Positions 41,934 through 49,424 of a DNA stretch of 64,000 nucleotides are shown piece after piece. Where the stretch lies: assembly GCF_003967355.1 (NCBI RefSeq), contig NZ_BIFH01000021.1, positions 280,738-344,737 of the forward strand. The letters run 5' to 3'. How positions within the stretch are numbered: the first letter of the stretch is position 1; the number at the start of each line of letters is the position of its first letter. The translations under genes and the position numbers were made by a program. Below the pieces are notes generated by a model that saw only the letters and a program-made list of their open reading frames with translations, made no database searches and was not told the origin of the DNA. The stretch is from Embleya hyalina. GTDB taxonomy: Bacteria; Actinomycetota; Actinomycetes; Streptomycetales; Streptomycetaceae.

Positions 41934-43382
41934 TCAGACCCCGGCCCATCGGCGCAGCGTGGTGGTCGCCTGCGCGGCGTCGGCGGGGGTGAGGGCGCCC
42001 AGGCGCGCGCCGTGGCCCGTCTGCGGCGCGATCAGGACCCGGGTGTCCCGGCTGCCCGGTCCCGGTCGGAACGGCTCGGCGCGGACCGGGTCGTTCTCGC
42101 CGTAGACGAACAGGATGCGGTCGCTGCGGTGGCGGACCCAGCGGTCGATGTCGGGCATCGCGCCGGAGTCGAAGCGCAGCGGGGTGCCCGCCGGCAGGTA
42201 GTTGCGCACCTCCTGGATGCCGGGGTAGCGCAGCAGGCCGTCCAGATGAGGCGTGGCGAGCTGCATGTAGCCCAGCTGGGTGCCGAGTTGGTGGAAGTAC
42301 GGCCGGAAGAACGCGACGCTCTCGTCGGCATAGACCGCAAGCCGGGTGACGCCGTCCACCCACGCGTAGAGCTCGTCGGCGGACGCACCCGGCGCGGGTA
42401 TCCCGGCGCACTTCGGCTCGCCCGCGTACATCCAGAACATCATCGGCAGCCGGAGCACCGCGAGTTCGAAGGCCCGGTCGACACTGCCGAGCGTCTCGAA
42501 GGTCTGCGCGTTCGTCGTCGCCCACTGCGCGTAGCGGGTCGTCATCTCGTCGCGCCGCAGGAGCGCCTCGCGTTGCACCGACTGCAGTGCGGCCCGGCAC
42601 TCGGGCGTGCCCACCCGGGCCAGGAACGTGTCGTAGGCGCGGTCGTCGCGGTCGTCGACGTTGTTCGGCGCGGAGTAGACCACGCTGCCGTCGACGTCGT
42701 CGGGGTGGAACCGCCGGTGGTACACGGTGGCCATGCCGCCCTTGCTGCCGCCGGTGGATATCCAGGAGCCCCGATAGATCGACTTCAGGGCCTGGATCAG
42801 CCGATGGTGATCGTCGGCCGCCTGGCGGATGTTCAGGTCGGACATGTCGGCGGGATCGGCGGGGTCGACGGGCCGGGAGGTGCCGAAGTAGCGCTGCTCG
42901 GTGTAGATCTGGTTGCCGTCGAGCAGGGTCGCCGGCTCGGAGCGGAAGCTCGGTCCGGCGCCCAGGTCGTAGCCGCTGGTGTAGAGGACCATCGGCCGCT
43001 CGGTCGAGCGGTGTTGCAGACTCAGCCGCTGCTCGAAGGATCCCCGCTCGGGGTGTCGGTGGTCGTTGGGCTGGCGATAGGTCAGCTCGAAGTAGCGGAT
43101 GCCCGGCGCGGCGGGCTTCTCGGCCACCACCCGCATGCCCGGTATCGCGGCGATCCGGTCCCGGATGTCGAGCTCGCTGCCTTCCGCCGCCGCGACGGCG
43201 GCCGCAGCCCGGACCGGGGCCGCCACCGCCGTGCCGGATCCCGACAGCACCAGCACCGCGGCGCCCACCGCCAACGTCACGAGCCGGCGCCGGCCCCGCG
43301 GGATCGTGCCGCCGCCCGGGGCCCGCCGCACGCCGCCCGGGTCGCCCGGCGCCCGGTCTCGATCAAGCCTTGCGTTTGTCAT
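41934..43382 (-). CDS. Secreted S37-family tripeptidyl aminopeptidase
   Basis: 482 aa. Long Arg/Gly-rich N-region and hydrophobic helix (LVTLAVGAAVLVLSGSGTAVAA, about 34-55) direct export. The mature chain fits peptidase family S37 (PS-10-type): RYFELTYRQPNDHRHPERGSF, YTEQRYFGTSRP, nucleophile in ISTGGSKGGMATVY, acid in FVYGENDPVRAEPF and a C-terminal His (QTGHGARLG). S37 enzymes trim tripeptides from protein N-termini during extracellular protein use in Streptomyces. Divergent from the kinase gene. Confidence 0.92.
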   Translation of the reverse strand: MTNARLDRDRAPGDPGGVRRAPGGGTIPRGRRRLVTLAVGAAVLVLSGSGTAVAAPVRAAAAVAAAEGSELDIRDRIAAIPGMRVVAEKPAAPGIRYFELTYRQPNDHRHPERGSFEQRLSLQHRSTERPMVLYTSGYDLGAGPSFRSEPATLLDGNQIYTEQRYFGTSRPVDPADPADMSDLNIRQAADDHHRLIQALKSIYRGSWISTGGSKGGMATVYHRRFHPDDVDGSVVYSAPNNVDDRDDRAYDTFLARVGTPECRAALQSVQREALLRRDEMTTRYAQWATTNAQTFETLGSVDRAFELAVLRLPMMFWMYAGEPKCAGIPAPGASADELYAWVDGVTRLAVYADESVAFFRPYFHQLGTQLGYMQLATPHLDGLLRYPGIQEVRNYLPAGTPLRFDSGAMPDIDRWVRHRSDRILFVYGENDPVRAEPFRPGPGSRDTRVLIAPQTGHGARLGALTPADAAQATTTLRRWAGV

Positions 43383-43517
43383 GTCCCCAGGAAAGCCCGG
43401 GTGCCCATGGCGCCGGATCCCCGGAACGGGGGAAGCGCCTCCCCCGGCCGGGGGAGACGGGCCATCGCGTACGGTGAGCCCTCGAACGGATCGGCGGCTC
43501 GACTACGGGGGTACGGC

Positions 43518-45647
43518 GTGGAATCGATCGGCGTCGGGGACCCGTCCCGGATCGGGTCCTTCGCGGTGCTCGGCCGGCTGGGTGCCGGGGGCATGGGGCA
43601 GGTGTACCTGGGCCGTTCGCCCGGCGGGCGGCTCGTCGCGATCAAGGTGGTCCTGGGCGACCTGGCCGAGGATCCGCGATATCGCCGCCGGTTCGCCGCG
43701 GAGATCGCCGCGATGCGCCGCATCGGCGGCTTCTGGACCGCCGCGTTCGTCGACGCGGACGCCGACGCCGACGCACCGTGGTTGGCCACCGAGTACATCG
43801 CCGGCCCCTCGTTGACCGAGACGATCGCCGCGCACGGCCCGCTGCCCGCGTCGAGCGCGCGACTGCTCGCCGCCGGACTGGCCGAATCGTTGGCCGCGAT
43901 CCACGCCGTGGGCCTGGTGCACCGCGATCTCAAGCCCTCCAACGTGCTGTTGGCCTCCGACGGCCCCCGGGTGATCGACTTCGGCATCGCCCGGATGGTC
44001 CGGGAGGCGAACGGGCCGACCCGGACGGGACACCTGGTCGGCACCCCCGGATTCCTGTCGCCCGAGCAGGCCGGGGGCGACGAGGTCGGGCCGGCGAGCG
44101 ACGTGTTCGGGGTCGGTCTCGTGGTCGCCCACGCGACGACCGGACGCTCCCCGTTCGGAGTCGGCGACGCGGCGCAGATGATGTTCCGGGTCGTGTACCG
44201 GGACCCCGATCTCGACCCCGTCCCCGAGGAATTGCGGCCGGTGGTGGCCGCGTGTCTGCGTCGGGATCCGGCCGAGCGGCCCACCCCGGCGCAGGTCCTC
44301 GGGATGCTGGGCACCACGGCCCGCCCGATGGGTGCGGACTGGCTGCCGGCGGCCCACTCCGCGCTGGTCCGGAGCCGTTCCGCGACGGCGGCGGTGAGCG
44401 GCGGGGCGGCGCCGGACGCGCCGGGTGCGACGAGCGCGACGGACACCTCGCCGGCGCACGTGCCGCCGACCGACGTTCGGCCCCCGCACCTCCCCGACCA
44501 CCCGGCCGAGGCGCCGACGGCGACCGCCGCCGTCGACCCGGTCGCCACCCCGCCGTCCCGGCCCGACCAACCCCCGGCCCGCCCGGCCGGGCCGCCGATG
44601 ATCCCCCCGCCGCCCGTCCGGCCCGCGTACGCCCCCACCCCACCGGTCCCGCCGGCGCCGTCGAGCCCCGGGATCGCCCGCCGCCGCCTCCTGATCGGCG
44701 GTTCCGTCGTGGCCGCCGCGCTCGCCGGCGGCGGTGCGTACCTGCTCACCCGCGACGAGGGCAAGGGCGCCGCCGGCGCGGGCACGACCGCGAACCCGGC
44801 ATCGTCCGGCGCCGGTTCGTCCGCGGGCCCGAACACCTCCACCTCGGCGCCGAACGGCACCGGCACCGGCGTGCAGCCGCCCGCGGCCCCACTGGCCCAC
44901 CTCCTCCCCGAGCCGTACCGGTCCGAACGGCCCCTTGTCGTCGGCATGGACGCCGCCTACCCACCCAACGAGTTTCTGGACGGCGACGGCCGAAGCGTCG
45001 TCGGCATGTCCGCCGACCTGATCCGGGCGATCGGGCAACTGCTCGGTGTGAAACCGCGGTTGGAGAACACCGGGTTCGACGCCCTGATCCCGTCGCTGGC
45101 CGCGGGTCGGGTCGACCTGGTCGTGTCGTCGATGTTCGACACCAGGGAACGGGCGAACACGGTCGACTTCGTCGACTACTTCACGGCAGGCAGCGTGCTC
45201 CTGGTCGCGAAGGGCAACCCCCGGGGCATTCGTACCCCGGCCGACCTGTGTGGTGCGAAGGTGGCGGTGCAACGCGGCACGATCCAGGAGGACCTGGTCG
45301 CTCGCGCGAAAACCCGATGCGGGCCCGGCGCGTCGACCCCGACCACGTACGACGGCATCGACGCCGCCGCGAAGCGGATCGCCGAAGGCGGCGCGGACGT
45401 GGGTGTGTTCGACCTCCCCGTGGCGGTGAACGGCGTCCGAACCTCGGGCGGTGCCCTCGAAGTCGTCGGTGGGCAGATCGACCCCCAGCCGTACGGCATC
45501 GCCCTGCGCAAGACCGACACCGCGCTGCGGGACGCGGTGCGGCAGGCGTTGGAGCGCCTGCTGCAATCCGGGGAATACCGGGCGATCCTGGACCGCTGGC
45601 AACTCGGCGCGGGCGCCGTCTCGCGCGTCACGGTCAACAGCGCCTGA
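43518..45647 (+). CDS. Receptor-like Ser/Thr protein kinase with extracellular solute-binding (SBP_bac_3) domain
   Basis: 709 aa. Cytoplasmic eukaryotic-like kinase domain (about 12-265): Gly loop LGAGGMGQVY (21-30), Lys43, Glu62, HRDLKPSN (His135-Asp137), DFG (154-156) and GTPGFLSPEQ. Pro-rich linker 300-385, Arg388-390 then one membrane helix (391-410), a Ser/Gly/Thr linker, then an amino-acid-type periplasmic binding domain (about 470-700: VVGMDAAYPPNEFLDGDG, GVKPRLENTGFDALIPSL, VDLVVSSMFDTRERA). The domain order puts the binding protein outside, so ligand binding could drive kinase signalling. Start GTG 43518. No transporter genes are adjacent. Confidence 0.93.
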   Translation: MESIGVGDPSRIGSFAVLGRLGAGGMGQVYLGRSPGGRLVAIKVVLGDLAEDPRYRRRFAAEIAAMRRIGGFWTAAFVDADADADAPWLATEYIAGPSLTETIAAHGPLPASSARLLAAGLAESLAAIHAVGLVHRDLKPSNVLLASDGPRVIDFGIARMVREANGPTRTGHLVGTPGFLSPEQAGGDEVGPASDVFGVGLVVAHATTGRSPFGVGDAAQMMFRVVYRDPDLDPVPEELRPVVAACLRRDPAERPTPAQVLGMLGTTARPMGADWLPAAHSALVRSRSATAAVSGGAAPDAPGATSATDTSPAHVPPTDVRPPHLPDHPAEAPTATAAVDPVATPPSRPDQPPARPAGPPMIPPPPVRPAYAPTPPVPPAPSSPGIARRRLLIGGSVVAAALAGGGAYLLTRDEGKGAAGAGTTANPASSGAGSSAGPNTSTSAPNGTGTGVQPPAAPLAHLLPEPYRSERPLVVGMDAAYPPNEFLDGDGRSVVGMSADLIRAIGQLLGVKPRLENTGFDALIPSLAAGRVDLVVSSMFDTRERANTVDFVDYFTAGSVLLVAKGNPRGIRTPADLCGAKVAVQRGTIQEDLVARAKTRCGPGASTPTTYDGIDAAAKRIAEGGADVGVFDLPVAVNGVRTSGGALEVVGGQIDPQPYGIALRKTDTALRDAVRQALERLLQSGEYRAILDRWQLGAGAVSRVTVNSA

Positions 45648-45784
45648 GCCACTCCCCGAATCCGGCGACGCCGCGAGCACGCGGCCCCCACGATCCCGAG
45701 GGACTTCCAACGGACGGCCGACCTCGGCGTCGGGGTGGCCGGGGCGCTTCCCAAGCGCTCGTTTGGATGGGGATACTGGCCGGC

Positions 45785-46597
45785 GTGGACCCCAGTACCG
45801 CGTTACGCGAATTCCTCGTGTCCCGGCGCGCCCGGTTGTCGCCGCGCGATGTGGGACTGTCCGACGACGGGCCCCGACGGGTGGTCGGTCTGCGCCGCGA
45901 GGAGGTGGCCTCGCTCGCCGCGGTCAGCGTCGACCACTACATACGCCTCGAGCGCGGCCAGGCCTCGCGCGTCTCGGACGCGGTCCTGGACGCCGTCGCC
46001 GAGGCGCTGCGCCTGACCCGGGGGGAACGGCAGTACCTGCGCAACCTGGCCCGGCCCGGAGCCGCGACCGCGCGGGAGCGGGCGGCGGTGCGCCCGGGGT
46101 TGCGCGTGTTGCTCGACGCGTGGGGCCCGCCGGCGTACGTGGTGGGCCGCAACGGCGTCATCGTGGCCTGGAACCGCGCGGCCACCCGGGTGTTCCTCGA
46201 CTTCGGCGAAGTCCCGCCCGAGCGGCGCTCGATCGGCGGCCTGATGTTCGGCGACCCGCGCGCCAAAGCCCTGTACGCGGACTGGGAGCGCAAGGCGGGT
46301 GAGACCGTCGCCTATCTGCGGACCGAGGTCGGCAAGCGGCCCCGGGATCCGGACCTGGCCGTGCACCTGCGCGAACTCGCGGCGATCAGCCCCGACTTCG
46401 TCCGGCTGTGGTCGGCCCAGGCGAAGTTCGACCTGGCCCACGGGACCTGTCGCATCCGGCACCCGCTCGTCGGCGCGCTCGATCTGACCTACGAATCCCT
46501 GCACCCGTCCGACGACCCGGACAAGGTGGTGATCGCGTACGCGCCGGCGGACGCGGTCACCGCGGCGGCGCTGGCCCTGCTCGACGGCGAGTCGTGA
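45785..46597 (+). CDS. XRE-family regulator with MmyB-like ligand domain
   Basis: 270 aa. N-terminal HTH (LREFLVSRRARLSPRDVGL, RRVVGLRREEVASLAAVSVDHYIRLERG) and C-terminal MmyB/PAS-like domain starting GPPAYVVGRNGVIVAWNRAA, which binds fatty-acid-like ligands in relatives. Actinomycetes carry many, often divergent from an SDR gene; none lies next to this one. GTG 45785 starts where the family usually starts, though ATG 45767 is also in frame and sits in a partly palindromic CCAAGCGCTCGTTTGG element that may be an autoregulatory site. Confidence 0.92.
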   Translation: MDPSTALREFLVSRRARLSPRDVGLSDDGPRRVVGLRREEVASLAAVSVDHYIRLERGQASRVSDAVLDAVAEALRLTRGERQYLRNLARPGAATARERAAVRPGLRVLLDAWGPPAYVVGRNGVIVAWNRAATRVFLDFGEVPPERRSIGGLMFGDPRAKALYADWERKAGETVAYLRTEVGKRPRDPDLAVHLRELAAISPDFVRLWSAQAKFDLAHGTCRIRHPLVGALDLTYESLHPSDDPDKVVIAYAPADAVTAAALALLDGES

Positions 46598-46649
46598 CCC
46601 ACCCCCGCCGACCCGGCCGGGCCCGGGCGCCCCGAGCGAGACGGCGCGA

Positions 46650-46674
46650 CCCCATCCGGGGAGCACGGATGGGG
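46650..46674 (+). terminator. Terminator hairpin after the XRE gene
   Basis: CCCCATCC / GGATGGGG arms with a 9-nt loop, further extended by GGCGCG/CGCGCC on the outside; 53 bp after the stop. Confidence 0.6.
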
Positions 46675-46692
46675 GCACGCGCCTTCGCCATA

Positions 46693-46726
46693 CGATCGTG
46701 GATCCCCTCCACACCACCCACGATCG
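46693..46726. repeat. Short inverted repeat CGATCGTGG-N16-CCACGATCG
   Basis: Perfect 9-bp arms in a 556-bp gene-free stretch (46598-47153). Could be an operator or part of a transcript structure. Nothing else recognisable is seen between 46727 and 47153 apart from the presumed promoter of the small secreted protein. Confidence 0.4.
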
Positions 46727-47153
46727 CCTCGGACCCACCGATCATCGACCACCACGCCGCGTCCCGACAGTGCAAACCCCGCACTGGCAGGGCCCGATGA
46801 TCCGTGACCGGCGTGGGCGCCCGCTCGGCTCGCGATCGTGACGCGGCACTCCCGGGCCGTCGACGCGTCCATGACCGGGTGCTCGCCGCGCCGCGCACCT
46901 GCCCGCCGGCGTGGTCGAGGTCCGGGACCAGGACGAGGGGGACCACCTGCTCCGCGTCCGACCGACGCGCGAGGACGGCGCCGTCGCGACGATGGTCCTC
47001 GTTCTTTCCGGGTGATCCGAACCCACTCTTGTCCCGGGTCGCGGCGACGACCTACGGTGACGGGCGGGCCACGGTGGAGACGGCCCGTGCGACCACCCGA
47101 AACATCGCGGGTACCGTCCTGTTCGCGTTCGTGACCGAGGAAACGGGTGTCCC

Positions 47154-47423
47154 ATGCGCTTGTCCCGACGGATCGCCGCAACGACCGGAATCGTGGCCCT
47201 GACCCTCGGCGGTCTCGCCGCCGCGCCCACCGCCCAGGCCGCCCCGGCCGACTGTGTCGCCTACCTCGCCGTGGCGGGATACACCTCGATGATCACCGGT
47301 ACCGCCTGCGGGTACGGTGCCAACGGCCCGGCCGGAGCGGCCGCCTGCGCGTCCCTGCTCACCGGTGCCGAGGGCGTCCCCGTGACGATCGCCGGCCGCG
47401 CCTGCGCGTACGCCGGCCGGTAG
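47154..47423 (+). CDS. Small secreted four-cysteine protein
   Basis: 89 aa. Sec signal (MRLSRRIAATTGIVALTLGG, cleavage near AQA-APA, residue 29), leaving a mature chain of about 60 residues with four Cys (ADCVAY, TACGYG, AACASL, RACAYA), enough for two disulfides. It is Ala/Gly-rich and ends AYAGR. A GAGGAAACGG site lies about 10 nt before the ATG. No homologous family recognised; the size and cysteine pattern resemble other orphan secreted actinomycete peptides. Convergent with the operon at 47580-49147 that encodes other secreted proteins. Confidence 0.75.
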   Translation: MRLSRRIAATTGIVALTLGGLAAAPTAQAAPADCVAYLAVAGYTSMITGTACGYGANGPAGAAACASLLTGAEGVPVTIAGRACAYAGR

Positions 47424-47579
47424 AGTCCGCGAACGGCCGCGCCCGGGTCGACCGCGATCCCGACCCGCACGCCCCGGCCGAAACGGGCCACCGCCCCGCG
47501 ACTTCGGCCCGCGGGGCGGTGGGATATGGGTCCGTGACGGTCGGGGGCGGCCGCACGGAGTGCGAACCGAGCGGCGGGA

Positions 47580-48467
47580 TCAGGCCGTTGCCGACCGGCG
47601 GCGGCGGACCACCAGGGTGCCGGCGCCCAGGACCAGCACACCGGCGGCACTCGCCGGCAGCACGATGTCGGCCGCCGAGGATCCACCGTGACGCGTGCTC
47701 GGCGTGGCCGCGAAGCCGCCCAGTTTGCCGTCACGTCGGTACGTCGAACCGGGCAACTTGTCGGCGTACCGGTCGTGTACGAGCCTGCGATAGTCGGCCA
47801 GAGTCGCGCCGTTCGCGCCGACCGACTGCTGCGCGGCCGGGTTCAGCGGCAGGACGCGACCCGCGTGCACCCGGTACCACGCCGCGATCTGCGGCTCGGT
47901 GAACACCGTGTCGCCACCCGCCTGGCGGGCGTAGCCGACCTCGTCGACACCCGACAGCACGTTGGTGACCCGCCACGCGCCCGAGGCGCGGTCGCGCACC
48001 GTCCACACGGTCGCCTCGACCCCGGCGGCCGAACGGGCCTCGGTGGCGAGATAGGCGAAATTGGCCACCGGCACCGACGAGTTGCCGCCCCGCACGAAGT
48101 CCGCGTTGAGCGAGTACACCGGAACCGCGGCGCCCACGAGCCGCGGGGCCTGGGCCGCCGCCGCCTCGGGGGCGACCTTCGACTGCACCACCGCGCCGTT
48201 TTGCGCGGTCGCACGCTGGTCGAGGTGGACGAAGAAGGTCGCCAGCCGGTTCGTGGTCTCGGGGGAGACCAGAGCCTGCTGCGCCGCGTTCCGGTCGGCG
48301 GCCGTCTGCGAGTCGCCACCGGTCGAGGCGGCGTCACCGGCGGCCGACGCGGTCGGTGCGAGGAACAGCAACGCACCGATACCGACGGTGGCCAGCACCC
48401 CGACGCGCCGAACGGGCGCGCGGGAGTGGTCGGGCCGGGAACGAAAGATGTCGGTCATCACACTCAC
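47580..48467 (-). CDS. Exported, C-terminally membrane-anchored protein of unknown function
   Basis: 295 aa. N-terminal signal (VGVLATVGIGALLFLAPTASA), an extracellular domain of about 200 residues, and a C-terminal hydrophobic helix (AAGVLVLGAGTLVV) followed by RRRRSATA, which should stop transfer and leave it anchored facing out. There is no LPxTG sortase signal (the nearest is VLPASAAG). GTG 48467 overlaps the protease stop (GTGA) and has GGAG 4 nt upstream, so synthesis is coupled to the protease. The extracellular domain (YSLNADFVRGGNSSVPVANFAYLA, WRVTNVLSGVDEVGYARQAG) is not recognised. Probable partner, substrate or regulator of the protease. Confidence 0.82.
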   Translation of the reverse strand: MSVMTDIFRSRPDHSRAPVRRVGVLATVGIGALLFLAPTASAAGDAASTGGDSQTAADRNAAQQALVSPETTNRLATFFVHLDQRATAQNGAVVQSKVAPEAAAAQAPRLVGAAVPVYSLNADFVRGGNSSVPVANFAYLATEARSAAGVEATVWTVRDRASGAWRVTNVLSGVDEVGYARQAGGDTVFTEPQIAAWYRVHAGRVLPLNPAAQQSVGANGATLADYRRLVHDRYADKLPGSTYRRDGKLGGFAATPSTRHGGSSAADIVLPASAAGVLVLGAGTLVVRRRRSATA

Positions 48468-49147
48468 GCCTCTCCGTACAGCGACTCGGCCCACTGGAAC
48501 TCGTAGTTGGCGACGTACGAGTTGTAATCCATCTCGCCGTAGCGCTGACTGGACGGCCACGGGTCGGCGTACATCAGCGTTCCGTTGTCCGAGTCGTAGC
48601 CGTACAGGACGTTCGCGTGCCCACCGCCCGCGGTCCAGTAGATACCCACCACGATCGGCGAGTTGGCGTCGATCGAGGACGCCACCGTGTCGATGCCGAG
48701 CGTCCCGGTGACCCGCCCCGTTCGCATGCCGAGGCGGGACCAGGCCCGCTGTACGTCGCTCAGCTCACCGGGCTGATTCGGGCACTGGTAGTTGGTGGGC
48801 AGGCCGCGGGCGTAGTCGCAGAAGGTGTTCTGACTGGTGTTCAGGCCCCGGCCGAGATACCTGGCCACGGACAACCCGGTGGCCGCCCAGCACCACTGGT
48901 TCTGCACCTGGGTCAGTTCGGTGAAGGCCAACTGCCGTGCGCCGTAGGCGGCGGGCGGACCGCCCGGGGCGACCTTCAGGGGCGCGGCGACGGACGGCCT
49001 GGCCGGCGCCGCCGACGCGTTGCCGGCCAACGGAACGGCCAGACACAGCGCGGCGGTCACTCCGGCACAGACCGACTTCCAGCGCCGCGACGGGGTGGCC
49101 GGCAGGTTCGCGGCGCTTCGAACCGTACCGTGATTCCGCAGAATCAT
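48464..49147 (-). CDS. Secreted papain-like cysteine protease (C39/C70-like)
   Basis: 227 aa. Signal peptide with ASA-A cleavage near residue 47. Catalytic Cys86 in VQNQWCWAATG, His177 in GGGHANVLYGYD and Asp195 in MYADPWPSS form the papain-type triad; the QxxWCWAA block is typical of the papain-like superfamily family that includes AvrRpt2 and C39-like proteins. Two other mature Cys (Cys110, Cys122) may form a disulfide. AAGGAGACACG sets ATG 49147. It is first in a coupled two-gene operon with the anchored protein. Substrate unknown; processing of its partner or a secreted peptide is possible. Confidence 0.88.
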   Translation of the reverse strand: MILRNHGTVRSAANLPATPSRRWKSVCAGVTAALCLAVPLAGNASAAPARPSVAAPLKVAPGGPPAAYGARQLAFTELTQVQNQWCWAATGLSVARYLGRGLNTSQNTFCDYARGLPTNYQCPNQPGELSDVQRAWSRLGMRTGRVTGTLGIDTVASSIDANSPIVVGIYWTAGGGHANVLYGYDSDNGTLMYADPWPSSQRYGEMDYNSYVANYEFQWAESLYGEA

Positions 49148-49352
49148 CGTGTCTCCTTCTCGTCCGGCGCGGGGGCACCGGACGGAGATCGAGGGGGGAC
49201 GCGACCGGCGAGGGGGCGCCGCGGACGGAACGGGACACGCGGTGCCGGACGTCCCGAACGACGCGCGCGATGAGTCGTTCGGGACGCGGAGGAAGTCCCT
49301 CGCCGGTCGTGCGGGGGAACACCGGCAACGCTGATCCTTCGCGGTCCGCCGC

Positions 49353-49383
49353 GGAACCCCCCGGACGGAAAGCAGGGGGTTCC
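49353..49383 (-). terminator. Terminator of the LAL regulator gene
   Basis: Perfect 9-bp arms GGAACCCCC / GGGGGTTCC with a 13-nt loop, 42 bp after the stop at 49425. Confidence 0.65.
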
Positions 49384-49424
49384 CCCGAGCCCCCCTCGGT
49401 GCCGCGGCCAACCGCGAAGCGCGA

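Noticed and set aside
45670-45685. Weak hairpin after the receptor-kinase gene
   Set aside because: Only six base pairs; too weak to call a terminator.
47580-48467. Sortase-anchored LPxTG protein
   Set aside because: No LPxTG motif; the end is a simple hydrophobic helix plus arginines.
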